The notes: a model not told the origin generated them from the letters alone. A stretch of 64,000 nucleotides of DNA from Agreia sp. Leaf283 (GCF_001422485.1 NZ_LMNF01000002.1:124001-188000); one strand, 5' to 3'; shown: positions 52,045-61,153, numbered from the stretch's first letter. Numbers and translations are program-made.

Positions 52045-52898
52045 ATGTCGGCTGGCGGTTCCTGCGGAGCTCGCGCTGGGCGGGGTACCTGGCGGTGACC
52101 GTCGTCTTCGCCGTCGTGTGCGTATGGCTGGGCTCCTGGCAGCTCGCACGACGCGACGCCGCTGTGGCCGAGAACGACAGGGTGGCCGCGAACTACGACG
52201 CCGCACCTCGCCCGATCGGCGACGTGCTGAGCGACCTCGACTCGTTCGATGCCGAAGACAAGTGGACGACGGTGTCGCTGACCGGCAGCTACCTCAGCGA
52301 CGATCAGCTTCTGGTGCGCAATCGACCGATGGGCGGCCAGCCGGGATTCGAACTCCTCGTGCCGTTCCAGCTCGACGACGGCGATATCGTGGTCGTCGAC
52401 CGCGGCTGGCTGCCCACCGGAGAGCAGCAGGACAAGCCCGACGTCGTGCCTGACGCGCCTCAGGGCGAGGTGACTGTAGTCGCACGTCTGAAGGCCGGCG
52501 AGCCCACTCTGAAGGACCGCACGGCGCCAGAGGGCGAGATCCCCTCGATCGACCTGCCCACGATCGCCGAGAAGCTGGATGCGCCTGTCTACACGGGCGC
52601 GTATGGAGAACTTGCGAGCGAATCGCCCTCGGCCGACACGGGAACGCTCGGCACGCGCCCTCCGGAGGACGAGGGCCCGCACCTGTCGTACGCGTTCCAG
52701 TGGTTCGTCTTCGCGCTGCTGGCCTTCGTGGGGCTCGGCTACGCGGCGCGGCAGGAATACCGCCTGGAGAACGCCGACGATCCCGACGAGCAGGAGCGTG
52801 CGGCCGAGCGCGAACGGCGTCGCCGCGCCAAGGCGAAGTCCGACAACGACATCGAGGACGAACTCGTCGAGCAGGCCTCGCGCGCCGAGCGGCGCTGA
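52041..52898 (+). CDS. SURF1-family cytochrome oxidase assembly protein
   Basis: A 285-residue SURF1 protein helping to insert heme a into the aa3 oxidase. It has an N-terminal helix (GYLAVTVVFAVVCVWLGSWQ), the SURF1 core (LLVRNRPMGGQPGFELLVPF, VVDRGWLPTG), a second helix (FQWFVFALLAFVGLGYAARQ) and a charged C-terminal tail. It complements ctaA and ctaB 7-9 kb away and ctaE at the left of the window. Confidence 0.9.
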   Translation: MNVGWRFLRSSRWAGYLAVTVVFAVVCVWLGSWQLARRDAAVAENDRVAANYDAAPRPIGDVLSDLDSFDAEDKWTTVSLTGSYLSDDQLLVRNRPMGGQPGFELLVPFQLDDGDIVVVDRGWLPTGEQQDKPDVVPDAPQGEVTVVARLKAGEPTLKDRTAPEGEIPSIDLPTIAEKLDAPVYTGAYGELASESPSADTGTLGTRPPEDEGPHLSYAFQWFVFALLAFVGLGYAARQEYRLENADDPDEQERAAERERRRRAKAKSDNDIEDELVEQASRAERR

Positions 52899-52916
52899 GG
52901 CTGACGCCCGAGGGGC

Positions 52917-54515
52917 CTAGGCCAGCGAGATCAGGTCGGCGTAGTCCTTGTTCCAGTGATCCTCGACGCCGTCGGGCAGGATGAGGACACGCTCGGGGTT
53001 CAGGGCCTCGACAGCCCCCTCGTCGTGGCTGACCAGAACGACGGCGCCCTCGTAGTGCGCCAGGGCGTCGAGGATCTCCTCGCGGCTGGCGGGGTCGAGG
53101 TTGTTCGTGGGCTCGTCGAGCAGCAGTACGTTGGCGCCCGAGACCACGATCATCGCCAGGGCAAGACGGGTCTTCTCGCCGCCCGAGAGCACTCCCGCCG
53201 GCTTGTGCGAGTCATCGCCTGTGAAGAGGAAAGACCCGAGAACGCGCCGTGCCTCCATCTCGGTGATGTTGGGCGACGACGACACCATGTTCTCGAGAAC
53301 ACTGCGCTTCACGTCGATGGTCTCGTGCTCCTGCGCGTAATAGCCGATGCGCAGGCCATGGCCCGGTTCGATCTGGCCGGTGTCGGGCTTGTCCGCCCCG
53401 CCGAGGATGCGCAGGAGAGTCGTCTTTCCGGCACCGTTCAGGCCGAGGATGACGACCTTCGAGCCCCGATCGATGGCGAGGTCGACCGCGGCGAAGATCT
53501 CGAGCGAGCCATAGCTCTTCGAGAGATTGGATGCCATGAGCGGCGTTCGGCCGCACGGCGCCGGTGTCGGGAAGCGCAGCTTGGCGACGCGGTCGACGGC
53601 GCGCACCTCCTCGAGGCCGGAGAGCATCTTCTCGGCGCGGGCGACCATCTGGTGAGCGGCCGCGGCCTTCGACGCCTTGGCGCCGAACTTCGCCGCCTGC
53701 AGCTGCAGGACCGACGCCTTCTTCTCGACGTTGACGCGCTCCTTCTTGCGGCGCTCCTCGTCGGCGGCGCGCTGGCGCAGGTAGTTCTTCCAGTTCATGT
53801 TGTAGACGTCGATGACCTGGCGGTTGGCATCGAGGTAGAACACCCGGTTCACCGTCTCGCCCACGAGTTCGATGTCGTGGCTGATCACGATGAATCCGCC
53901 GGAGTAGTTCTTGAGGAACTCGCGGAGCCAGACGACGCTGTCGGCGTCGAGGTGGTTCGTGGGCTCGTCGAGGATCAGGGTGCGCGCGTCGGAGAAGAGG
54001 ATGCGCGCGAGCTCGATGCGTCGACGCTGACCACCGGAGAGGGTCGACAACGGCTGGTCGAGGATGCGATCGGGCAGGTTGAGGTTCGAGGCGATCGAGG
54101 CGGCCTCGGCCTCGGCCGCGTATCCGCCGAGGGCCAGGAAGCGGTCTGTGAGGTTGCCGTACTTGGTCATGCCTGCGGCACTGACCTTCGGGTCGGAGCT
54201 GCCCATGTCCGTCGTGGCCTGCTGCATTCCGAGCACGAGCTGTCCGAGCCCACGGGCGTCGAGGATGCGCGTGCGCGCCAGGTCTTCCGGGTTTCCCGAG
54301 CGCGGGTCCTGTGGGAGATAGCCGATCTCGCCGTTGCGCTCGACCTTGCCGCCGTTCGACAGCTGCTCCCCCGCCAGCACCTTCGTGAGGGTGGTCTTGC
54401 CCGCTCCGTTGCGACCGACGAGGCCGATCTTGTCACCGTCGGCGACTCGGAAGGAGACGTCCTGCATCAGCACCCGTGCACCGACCCTGAGTTCGAGGTC
54501 TTGAACATTGAGCAC
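52917..54515 (-). CDS. ABC-F family ATPase
   Basis: A 532-residue soluble protein with two ABC domains joined by a charged linker, of the translation-factor/resistance ABC-F type. Walker A motifs are GLVGRNGAGKTTL and ILGLNGAGKTTLL; signatures are TLSGGQRRR and VLSGGEKTRL; the second Walker B is VLLLDEPTNNLD. The linker (RQRAADEERRKKERVNVEKK) is the ribosome-entering arm. Housekeeping and antibiotic-resistance members cannot be separated by eye. GTG start. Confidence 0.92.
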   Translation of the reverse strand: MLNVQDLELRVGARVLMQDVSFRVADGDKIGLVGRNGAGKTTLTKVLAGEQLSNGGKVERNGEIGYLPQDPRSGNPEDLARTRILDARGLGQLVLGMQQATTDMGSSDPKVSAAGMTKYGNLTDRFLALGGYAAEAEAASIASNLNLPDRILDQPLSTLSGGQRRRIELARILFSDARTLILDEPTNHLDADSVVWLREFLKNYSGGFIVISHDIELVGETVNRVFYLDANRQVIDVYNMNWKNYLRQRAADEERRKKERVNVEKKASVLQLQAAKFGAKASKAAAAHQMVARAEKMLSGLEEVRAVDRVAKLRFPTPAPCGRTPLMASNLSKSYGSLEIFAAVDLAIDRGSKVVILGLNGAGKTTLLRILGGADKPDTGQIEPGHGLRIGYYAQEHETIDVKRSVLENMVSSSPNITEMEARRVLGSFLFTGDDSHKPAGVLSGGEKTRLALAMIVVSGANVLLLDEPTNNLDPASREEILDALAHYEGAVVLVSHDEGAVEALNPERVLILPDGVEDHWNKDYADLISLA

Positions 54516-54574
54516 AGGCAGAATCCATTTCTACTGTCGTGTTTCCACAACGGGGGTTTGGGGGGAGGTAGCAA

Positions 54575-54583
54575 TAGTATAAA
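54575..54583 (+). promoter_or_regulatory. Candidate -10 of bioY
   Basis: TAGTATAAA contains both TAGTAT and TATAAA. Downstream, AACAC-GTTCA-GTGTT (54628-54642) is a perfect 5-5-5 inverted repeat between promoter and start codon, a candidate operator for biotin control. No BirA or riboswitch consensus is recognised. Confidence 0.4.
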
Positions 54584-54667
54584 TCCGAAAGCGGTCGCCG
54601 GTTTCGCAAGGCCTTCCGCACCCTCTCAACACGTTCAGTGTTCTGCCCATTCCCTAGGAGTTCTTCA

Positions 54668-55258
54668 GTGTCGTCACTCACCCTCGCCGCGTCGCGGCCG
54701 ACCCTCGCCGACCGCCTCTTCTCCCGATCGCTGACCACCGACATCCTGCTCATCGGGGCCGGCGCCGCGCTCACGGGAGTGCTCGCCCAGGTGACCATCC
54801 CCCTCTACCCGGTTCCGATCACCGGCCAGACACTGGCCGTGATCCTCGTGGGCAGCACGCTCGGTGCGCTTCGCGGCGCCCTCTCGATGGTGCTCTACCT
54901 CGCACTCGGCACGATCGGCCTGCCGTGGTTCAGCGACGCGAGCTCCGGATGGGGCGTCGTCGCCGGCCCGACGGGCGGTTACATCGTCGGCTTCATCGCC
55001 GCTGCGGCCCTCACCGGCTGGCTCGCCCAGCGCACCTGGGACCGTCGCGTACTCGGCGCCTTCGTGTCGATGTCGGCCGGAACGCTCGTGACGTTCGCCG
55101 TCGGCTTGCCGTGGCTCGCCGCATCGCTCGGGCTCACGCTCGAGCAGACGCTCGAGGCCGGGCTGTACCCGTTCCTGATCGGCGGGGCCATCAAGGCGCT
55201 GCTGGCCGCCGGCATCCTGCCCCTCGCCTGGAAGCTGAGCTCGAAGCGCGACCGGTAG
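54668..55258 (+). CDS. bioY: Biotin transporter BioY
   Basis: Substrate-binding membrane component of the biotin ECF transporter. The 196-residue protein has about six helices with the family segments TIPLYPVPITGQTLAVILVG, GTIGLPWFSDASSGWGVV and GPTGGYIVGF. No bioM or bioN energising genes are adjacent, so it may use a shared ECF module or act alone. The GTG at 54668 has TAGGAG upstream. Confidence 0.94.
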   Translation: MSSLTLAASRPTLADRLFSRSLTTDILLIGAGAALTGVLAQVTIPLYPVPITGQTLAVILVGSTLGALRGALSMVLYLALGTIGLPWFSDASSGWGVVAGPTGGYIVGFIAAAALTGWLAQRTWDRRVLGAFVSMSAGTLVTFAVGLPWLAASLGLTLEQTLEAGLYPFLIGGAIKALLAAGILPLAWKLSSKRDR

Positions 55259-55287
55259 GCGCTGGGGCACTCGCCCACGCACGAATA

Positions 55288-55320
55288 AAGGGCCCCGCCT
55301 CGTGGCGGGGCCCTTCTTTT
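55288..55320 (+). terminator. Intrinsic terminator after bioY
   Basis: AAGGGCCCCGCC-TCGT-GGCGGGGCCCTT, a 12 bp perfect stem with a 4-base loop, followed by CTTTT. It also faces the end of the suf operon. Confidence 0.92.
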
Positions 55321-55344
55321 GTGTTCTCACGGACTCCGGCGGAG

Positions 55345-55674
55345 CTACATCGAGAAGCCGAGGGCCCTCATCATCTCGCGACCGTCGTCGGTGATCTTCT
55401 CCGGACCCCACGGCGGCATCCATACCCAGTTGATGCGGAACTGCTCGACCGTGCCGTCGAGGGCCTGGGCGGTCTCCTCTTCGATCACGTCGGTGAGCGG
55501 GCATCCGGCGCTGGTCAGGGTCATGCTGATCAGCAGGGCGTCGTTCTCGTCGTCCCACGCGAGGTCGTAGATCAGGCCGAGGTCGACGATGTTGACCCCG
55601 AGCTCCGGGTCCATGACGTCTTTCAGCTTGTCCTCGATCTCGTCGAAGCGCTGGGGTGTGAGTGTCGAGGCCAT
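55345..55674 (-). CDS. sufT: SufT-like iron-sulfur assembly protein (DUF59/MIP18)
   Basis: A 109-residue MIP18-family protein that supports maturation of Fe-S proteins. The core VMDPELGVNIVDLGLIYDLA and the Cys-containing LTSAGCPLTDVIEEE are diagnostic, and INWVWMPPWGPEKITDDGR ends the domain. It is the last gene of sufB-sufD-Rieske-sufC-sufT, 3 bp after sufC. Confidence 0.93.
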   Translation of the reverse strand: MASTLTPQRFDEIEDKLKDVMDPELGVNIVDLGLIYDLAWDDENDALLISMTLTSAGCPLTDVIEEETAQALDGTVEQFRINWVWMPPWGPEKITDDGREMMRALGFSM

Positions 55675-55677
55675 GAC

Positions 55678-56445
55678 CTACGACCCGACGACGGCGTTCG
55701 AGAGGAACCGGTCGTAGCCCTCGTTCTCGAGGCGCACGGCCAGCTCGGGTCCACCCTGCTCGACGACCTTGCCCGCGACGAACACGTGCACGAAGTCGGG
55801 CTGGATGTACTTGAGGATGCGGTTGTAGTGCGTGATGAGCAGGATGCCCAGTCCGGTGTTCGCCTTGGCGCGGTTCACGCCCTCCGACACGATCTTCAGC
55901 GCGTCGACGTCGAGCCCCGAGTCGGTCTCGTCGAGAACGGCGAACTTCGGCTTGAGCAGTTCGAGCTGCAGGATCTCGTTGCGCTTCTTCTCGCCACCCG
56001 AGAAGCCCTCGTTGACGTTGCGCTCACGGAACGACTTGTCCATGCGCAGCTGCGACATCGACGAGTCCAGGTCCTTGATCCAGCCGCGGATGGGCGGTGC
56101 CGCTCCATCGATGGCGGTCTTGGCGGTGCGGAGGAAGTTCGACACGCTCACGCCGGGGATCTCGACCGGGTACTGCATGGCGAGGAACAGGCCGGCGCGG
56201 GCCCGCTCGTCGACCGTCATGGTGAGGACCTCTTCGCCGTCGAGCTTCACGGAGCCGCTCTCGACCGTGTACTTGGGGTGCCCCGCGATCGCGTAGGCGA
56301 GGGTGGACTTGCCGGAGCCGTTCGGGCCCATGATCGCGTGGGTCTCGCCCTCGCCGATCGACAGGTCGACGCCCTTCAGGATCTGCTTGGTTCCCAGCTC
56401 GGTCTCCACGCTCACGTGGAGATCGCGGATCTCAAGATTCGACAT
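55678..56445 (-). CDS. sufC: SUF Fe-S assembly ATPase SufC
   Basis: ABC-type ATPase that drives the SufBCD scaffold. The 255-residue protein has Walker A MGPNGSGKSTLAYAI, the signature GFSGGEKKRNEIL and Walker B FAVLDETDSGLDVDALK, all of the SufC form. It lies 2 bp after the Rieske gene. ATG at 56445. Confidence 0.96.
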   Translation of the reverse strand: MSNLEIRDLHVSVETELGTKQILKGVDLSIGEGETHAIMGPNGSGKSTLAYAIAGHPKYTVESGSVKLDGEEVLTMTVDERARAGLFLAMQYPVEIPGVSVSNFLRTAKTAIDGAAPPIRGWIKDLDSSMSQLRMDKSFRERNVNEGFSGGEKKRNEILQLELLKPKFAVLDETDSGLDVDALKIVSEGVNRAKANTGLGILLITHYNRILKYIQPDFVHVFVAGKVVEQGGPELAVRLENEGYDRFLSNAVVGS

Positions 56446-56447
56446 GG

Positions 56448-56777
56448 CTACACAATCTCTTTCGTTTTGGTCGGGTCGATGTAGACCTCGCCATCGACGA
56501 TGGTGAGTTCGTACACCGGAACAGGCTCGAAGGCCGGAAGGGTGAGGGGCTTGCCGCTGACGAGCGAGAACTTGGACCCGTGGGCCCAGCACTCGAGGGT
56601 CTCGTCTTCGACGAAGCCTTCGGCGAGCGAGATGTCGCCGTGGGTGCACGTGTCGCCGATGGCGTGGCACTCCCCCGCCGAGTCCTTCACCAGAGCGATG
56701 GCGACACCATCGATCACGACGCGCACCGCCTCGTTCGGGGTGAGGTCGTCGACGGAGCAGATGAGCTCTGCGGCCAT
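56448..56777 (-). CDS. Rieske-type [2Fe-2S] ferredoxin within the suf operon
   Basis: A 109-residue soluble Rieske ferredoxin of the dioxygenase-ferredoxin type. Ligands are in DTCTHGDISL (Cys, His) and LECWAHGSKF (Cys, His). It sits between sufD and sufC, 2 bp from each, so it is made with the Fe-S machinery. It may donate electrons for cluster assembly or be a client; which is not known. Confidence 0.92.
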   Translation of the reverse strand: MAAELICSVDDLTPNEAVRVVIDGVAIALVKDSAGECHAIGDTCTHGDISLAEGFVEDETLECWAHGSKFSLVSGKPLTLPAFEPVPVYELTIVDGEVYIDPTKTKEIV

Positions 56778-56779
56778 GG

Positions 56780-57979
56780 TCAGTGTCCCTGCGCTTCGCT
56801 GAGTTCGGCCTCGATGGCCGCGGACAGGTGGGTCTCGAGGTCGTCTGACCCGATCTGGGCGACGATCTCCGCGAGGAAGCCGCGCACGACGAGACGCCGG
56901 GCCTCGTCTTCGGGGATGCCGCGGGACTGCAGGTAGAACAGCTGCTCGTCGTCGAAACGCCCGGTCGACGACGCGTGGCCGGCGCCCATGATGTCGCCCG
57001 TCTCGATCTCGAGGTTGGGGATGGAGTCGGCCCGAGGCCCCTCGGAGAGCACCAGGTTGCGGTTCTCCTCGTAGCTGTCGGTGCCCGTCGCGTGCGGGCC
57101 GATCAGAACGTCGCCGACCCAGACGGATCGGGCGGTGGCGCCCTGGAGCGCACCCTTGTACTTCACCCGGCTCTTCGTCTGGGCCGCGACGTGGTCGATG
57201 TAGACGCGCTGCTCGAGGTGCTGCCCCGAGTCGGCGAAGTACAGACCGAAGGCGCTGGCGTCGGCACCCGACTCGACGAGGTGGATCGACGGGTTGACCC
57301 GCACGACTCCCCCGCCGAGGCTGACGACGATGTGACGAAGGCGCGCGTCACGGCCGACGCGGGCGAAGTGGCTCGCCAGATGGTTGCTCTCGTCATTCCA
57401 CTCCTGCACCGTGACCACGGTGAGCGCCGCCTGGTCGCCGACGACGATCTCGACGTTCTCGGTCAGCTGGGCGTCGCCCGAATTGCGGAGGATGACGAGA
57501 CCACGGCTGAACGGGGCAGCGGTGATGACCGTGTGCCCGGCGCGCGGGGTGGAATCGGTCGCCTCGCGGGTCACGACGAACTCCTGCAGCTCCTCGCCGG
57601 TGACATCGATGGCGAGGGCCTTGTCGAACGACGACCAGGCGTTGGCGCTGGCCCGCTCTTCGGGCGCACCGGCCGAGCCGATGCGCGCATCCGTGCGGTC
57701 GACCCACGCCGCCGTGACGCCCGGCGTCTCGCTGAATGTCAGCGTCGGGGCCGAGCCGTCGAGCTCGCCCTCGATGAGGGCGGTGATACGGGTGATCGGC
57801 GTGAGCTTCCACTCGAGCTCGAAACCGGTGACCTTCTCGAAGTCGTCGACAGAGGTGGAGGTGAAGCGCTCGGCCCGTGACTGCACGGGCACGTACGCGT
57901 CACCCCCGTCTGAGTGAGCCTTGAGGCCGTGCTGTTCGGTCTCGATGAGACCCGTGTTCGCTGAAACTGCTGCGGACAT
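56780..57979 (-). CDS. sufD: SUF Fe-S assembly scaffold SufD
   Basis: Scaffold partner of SufB. The 399-residue protein has the beta-helix core and the C-terminal GAGHASSTGRFDDEQLFYLQ with the conserved His used in cluster building, followed by SRGIPEDEARRLVVRGF, which is shared with SufB. Its start codon follows the sufB stop without a gap. Confidence 0.95.
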   Translation of the reverse strand: MSAAVSANTGLIETEQHGLKAHSDGGDAYVPVQSRAERFTSTSVDDFEKVTGFELEWKLTPITRITALIEGELDGSAPTLTFSETPGVTAAWVDRTDARIGSAGAPEERASANAWSSFDKALAIDVTGEELQEFVVTREATDSTPRAGHTVITAAPFSRGLVILRNSGDAQLTENVEIVVGDQAALTVVTVQEWNDESNHLASHFARVGRDARLRHIVVSLGGGVVRVNPSIHLVESGADASAFGLYFADSGQHLEQRVYIDHVAAQTKSRVKYKGALQGATARSVWVGDVLIGPHATGTDSYEENRNLVLSEGPRADSIPNLEIETGDIMGAGHASSTGRFDDEQLFYLQSRGIPEDEARRLVVRGFLAEIVAQIGSDDLETHLSAAIEAELSEAQGH

Positions 57980-59398
57980 CTAGCCGACACTGCCTTCCAT
58001 GCCCATCTCGATGAGCTTGTTGAGTTCGAGTGCGTACTCCATGGGGAGCTCGCGGGCGATCGGCTCGATGAAGCCGCGCACGATCATGGCCATGGCCTCG
58101 TCTTCGGGCAGACCGCGGCTCATCAGGTAGAAGAGCTGCTCCTCGCTGACACGCGAGACCGTGGCCTCGTGGCCGAGCTGCACGTCGTCGACCCGGATGT
58201 CGATGGCCGGGTAGGTGTCGGAGCGCGACTTGGTGTCGACCAGCAGGGCGTCGCAGCGCACGGTGTTGGCCGAGTGATGGGCGTTCTCCGCCATGCGCAC
58301 CTCGCCGCGGTAACCGGCACGGCCACCGCCCCTGGCGATGGACTTGGAGACGATGGACGACTGCGTGTACGGCGCCATGTGGATCATCTTCGCGCCGGCG
58401 TCCTGGTGCTGGCCGGGGCCGGCGAACGCCACGGACAGCGTCTCGCCCTTGGCGTGCTCTCCGACGAGGTAGATCGACGGGTACTTCATGGTGACCTTGG
58501 AGCCGATGTTGCCGTCGATCCACTCCATGGTCGCGCCCTCGTGCGCGATCGCACGCTTGGTGACCAGGTTGTAGACGTTGTTCGACCAGTTCTGGATCGT
58601 CGTGTAGCGAACGCGGGCGTTCTTCTTGACGATGATCTCGACGACGGCGGAGTGCAGCGAGTCGGACTTGTAGATCGGCGCGGTGCAGCCCTCGATGTAG
58701 TGCACGTAGCTGCCCTCATCGGCGATGATCAGCGTGCGCTCGAACTGGCCCATGTTCTCGGTGTTGATGCGGAAGTAGGCCTGCAGGGGGATCTCGACGT
58801 GCACGTTCTTGGGAACGTAGACGAACGAGCCGCCCGACCAGACGGCCGTGTTCAGCGCGGCGAACTTGTTGTCGCCGGCGGGGATGACCGTGCCGAAGTA
58901 CTCGGTGAAGAACTCGGGGTGCTCACGCAGCGCCGTGTCGGTGTCCATGAAGATGACGCCCTGCGCCTCGAGGTCTTCGCGGATGGTGTGGTAGACGACC
59001 TCGGACTCGTACTGCGCGGCGACGCCCGACACGAGACGCTGACGCTCGGCCTCGGGGATGCCGAGCCGCTCGTAGGTGTTCTTGATGTCGTCGGGCAGGT
59101 CGTCCCAGGTCGTGGCCTGCTTCTCGGTCGACCGCACGAAGTACTTGATGTTGTCGAAGTCGATGCCGGAGAGGTCTGCGCCCCAGGTCGGCATGGGCTT
59201 GCGCTCGAACAGCTGCAGACCCTTGAGCCGGTTCTTGAGCATCCACTCCGGTTCGCTCTTGAGGGCGGAGATGCCCTTGACGACGTCGGCGTCGACACCG
59301 CGTTTCGCGACGGCACCCGCCGCATCGGAGTCGGACCAACCGAATTCGTAAACCCCCAGGTTTTCGAGTTCCGGACGGTCGATTAGTACGTCAGACAT
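57980..59398 (-). CDS. sufB: SUF Fe-S assembly scaffold SufB
   Basis: Main scaffold of the SufBCD complex. The 472-residue protein opens [20 protein letters not shown]. It has Cys residues in [20 protein letters not shown] and [18 protein letters not shown] and ends [20 protein letters not shown]. It is the first gene of the operon; there is no sufR repressor gene upstream, unlike mycobacteria, and sufS and sufU are also missing from the cluster. Confidence 0.96.
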   Translation of the reverse strand: MSDVLIDRPELENLGVYEFGWSDSDAAGAVAKRGVDADVVKGISALKSEPEWMLKNRLKGLQLFERKPMPTWGADLSGIDFDNIKYFVRSTEKQATTWDDLPDDIKNTYERLGIPEAERQRLVSGVAAQYESEVVYHTIREDLEAQGVIFMDTDTALREHPEFFTEYFGTVIPAGDNKFAALNTAVWSGGSFVYVPKNVHVEIPLQAYFRINTENMGQFERTLIIADEGSYVHYIEGCTAPIYKSDSLHSAVVEIIVKKNARVRYTTIQNWSNNVYNLVTKRAIAHEGATMEWIDGNIGSKVTMKYPSIYLVGEHAKGETLSVAFAGPGQHQDAGAKMIHMAPYTQSSIVSKSIARGGGRAGYRGEVRMAENAHHSANTVRCDALLVDTKSRSDTYPAIDIRVDDVQLGHEATVSRVSEEQLFYLMSRGLPEDEAMAMIVRGFIEPIARELPMEYALELNKLIEMGMEGSVG

Positions 59399-59700
59399 GA
59401 CTTTCTCCCTTCCTCGTTGATCTCAACCCGCGGACAGCGGCAGGCATTCCAGACCGGGTGTAAATGTGATTCGGCACGGATCACCGAAATGATTGCCTGA
59501 TCACGTTCTCGTGGGGAGAACGCACGTACTTAGAATGTACTGAGGTCTGGGGGCGTGAGCCCCGCCCAACGCTGGGCGATATGCGCAAAACGCGTTCGAA
59601 CGCGGATTTCTACAACTTTCAAATTCTACAGGCAATGCCTGCCGGATAGTAGGTCGCAGGCCTTTTCATCGACAAGTCTTGACAAGGAACACCCGAAGCC
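59399..59700. promoter_or_regulatory. Divergent sufB/ctaA control region with two palindromes
   Basis: No gene is seen in these 302 bp. Two perfect inverted repeats stand out: CGTTCTC-GTGGG-GAGAACG (59504-59522) and CGCGTTCGAACGCG (59591-59604). The first is followed by TTAGAATGTAC, which could hold a -10 for either strand. They are candidate sites for an iron, redox or heme regulator. Confidence 0.45.
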
Positions 59701-60651
59701 GTGAAGCGACTCATCGCATTCCTCCCCGCATCCATCAGTCGACCCGTTCGCGTGCTGGCCTGGCTGTCGCTCGTGTTCCAGGTGGTGCTCATCGGAACCG
59801 GCGGTGCGGTGAGGCTCACGGGATCGGGCCTGGGCTGCCCCACGTGGCCGCGATGCACCGACGCGTCGTTCGTGTCCACGCCGGAGATGGGCATCCACGG
59901 CGTGATCGAGTTCGCGAACCGCATGCTCACCTTCGTGCTCGCCCTCATCGTGATCGCGGTGTTCCTCGCCGTGGTGCGCTACTGGAGGGAGCGCAGGGAC
60001 CTGTTCGTGCTCACGCTCCTCCAGGGCCTGTCCATCCCGCTCCAGGCCGTCATCGGCGGAATCACGGTGCTGACCGGGCTCAACCCGTTCATCGTCGGGC
60101 TGCACTTCGTGATCTCGATCCTCCTCGTCGTCAACGCGACGATCCTGGTCTACCGCGTGTACCGCGGGCCGCGCGGAAATCGCCGCACCGTGCCGCTGTG
60201 GTTCCTGATCGTGGCGCACCTGGCGTCGCTCTTCGTCGCGATCACCGTGGTCGTGGGTATTCTCACCACGGGTTCAGGGCCGCACGCCGGCGACGAGAAG
60301 ACTCCGCGCAACGGCCTCGACGCCGAGCTGCTGCAGCACTTCCACAGCTGGCCCGCCTACGTGCTCCTGGCGCTCACCGTGGTGCTCGTCGTCGCCGCGC
60401 TCGTCGGCCGGCTCGGTGTCACCCGCTGGGCGCTCGCACTGCTGGCCATCGAGGCCGTGCAGGTCGTCGTGGGTCTGACCCAGGCGCGGCTCGGACTGCC
60501 CCCGCTGCTCGTCGGCATCCACATGGTGCTCGCCGCGCTCCTGGTCGCGGCCATGACCGCCCTGGTGCTGTCGCTGCGCTCGTCGTCGAACGCCCCCGAA
60601 TCGGTGGACGACCCCCGGGAGCTCAGCTCCGTCGGTCAGCCCCGGCGCTGA
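59701..60651 (+). CDS. ctaA: Heme A synthase
   Basis: Membrane mono-oxygenase that converts heme O to heme A for the aa3 oxidase. The 316-residue protein has eight helices in two halves, with heme-ligand His in IHGVIEFANR, VGLHFVISI, HFHSWPAYVL and VGIHMVLAAL. The disulfide-type pair is GCPTWPRC near residue 46-53. The GTG start is divergent from sufB and faces ctaB across a repeat-rich gap. It corresponds to Rv1456c. Confidence 0.94.
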   Translation: MKRLIAFLPASISRPVRVLAWLSLVFQVVLIGTGGAVRLTGSGLGCPTWPRCTDASFVSTPEMGIHGVIEFANRMLTFVLALIVIAVFLAVVRYWRERRDLFVLTLLQGLSIPLQAVIGGITVLTGLNPFIVGLHFVISILLVVNATILVYRVYRGPRGNRRTVPLWFLIVAHLASLFVAITVVVGILTTGSGPHAGDEKTPRNGLDAELLQHFHSWPAYVLLALTVVLVVAALVGRLGVTRWALALLAIEAVQVVVGLTQARLGLPPLLVGIHMVLAALLVAAMTALVLSLRSSSNAPESVDDPRELSSVGQPRR

Positions 60652-60683
60652 CCGATGAGGCCCTAGAGACATTGACTTCCGTT

Positions 60684-60776
60684 TGTCGGGGTGGAGTCTC
60701 TTGAGGCGAAGTAACGGAGCACGAATCGGTCGGCACGCCGCCAGTCGACCTTCGTTCGCGGCGTGTTGCTCCAGAT
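60684..60776. repeat. 93 bp direct repeat, copy 1
   Basis: Aligns without gaps to 60997-61089 with 9 mismatches (about 90% identity); it runs from TGTCGGGGTG to GCTCCAGAT. Weaker similarity extends about 20 bp further right (GTAGGTGCCC versus GTAGGTCGCC). Confidence 0.9.
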
Positions 60777-60932
60777 ATAGGTCGTAGGTGCCCGTATCTT
60801 CGGCAAGTCCGATGCCTAACTGAGGATGACTTTTTATTCCGCGTTGCGCTGAGCCGCGGGAATCGGCGGAATATTCGCTGGGATGGTTCTGCCCGAGCCG
60901 GCTGACCTCGACTAGCGCCGGGTTGTGTGTCG

Positions 60933-60956
60933 CGCTTAGACAAGCTCAGCGAACGG
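60933..60956 (+). repeat. Dispersed repeat CGCTTAGACAAGCTCAGCGAACGG
   Basis: Member of the CGCTTCGACARGCTCAGCGAAC family, between the two 93 bp copies. Confidence 0.65.
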
Positions 60957-60996
60957 CGTCACCGTACAGAGCCGAGATATCGCTCTGGCTTCGGGC

Positions 60997-61089
60997 TGTC
61001 GGGGTGCAGTCTCTTGGAACGCAGTAACGGAGCACGAATCGGTCGACATGCCGCCAGTCGACCTTCGTTCGTGGCGTGTCGCTCCAGAT
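60997..61089. repeat. 93 bp direct repeat, copy 2
   Basis: Second copy of the 93 bp repeat, in the same orientation and 313 bp from the first. Confidence 0.9.
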
Positions 61090-61131
61090 GTGCGTCTGTA
61101 GGTCGCCAGATTTAACGCCAGGTGTGGTCCG

Positions 61132-61153
61132 CGCTTCGACAGGCTCAGCGAAC
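61132..61153 (+). repeat. Dispersed repeat CGCTTCGACAGGCTCAGCGA
   Basis: Closest member to the family consensus, 43 bp after the second 93 bp copy; the full unit ends in AAC at 61153. Confidence 0.65.
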
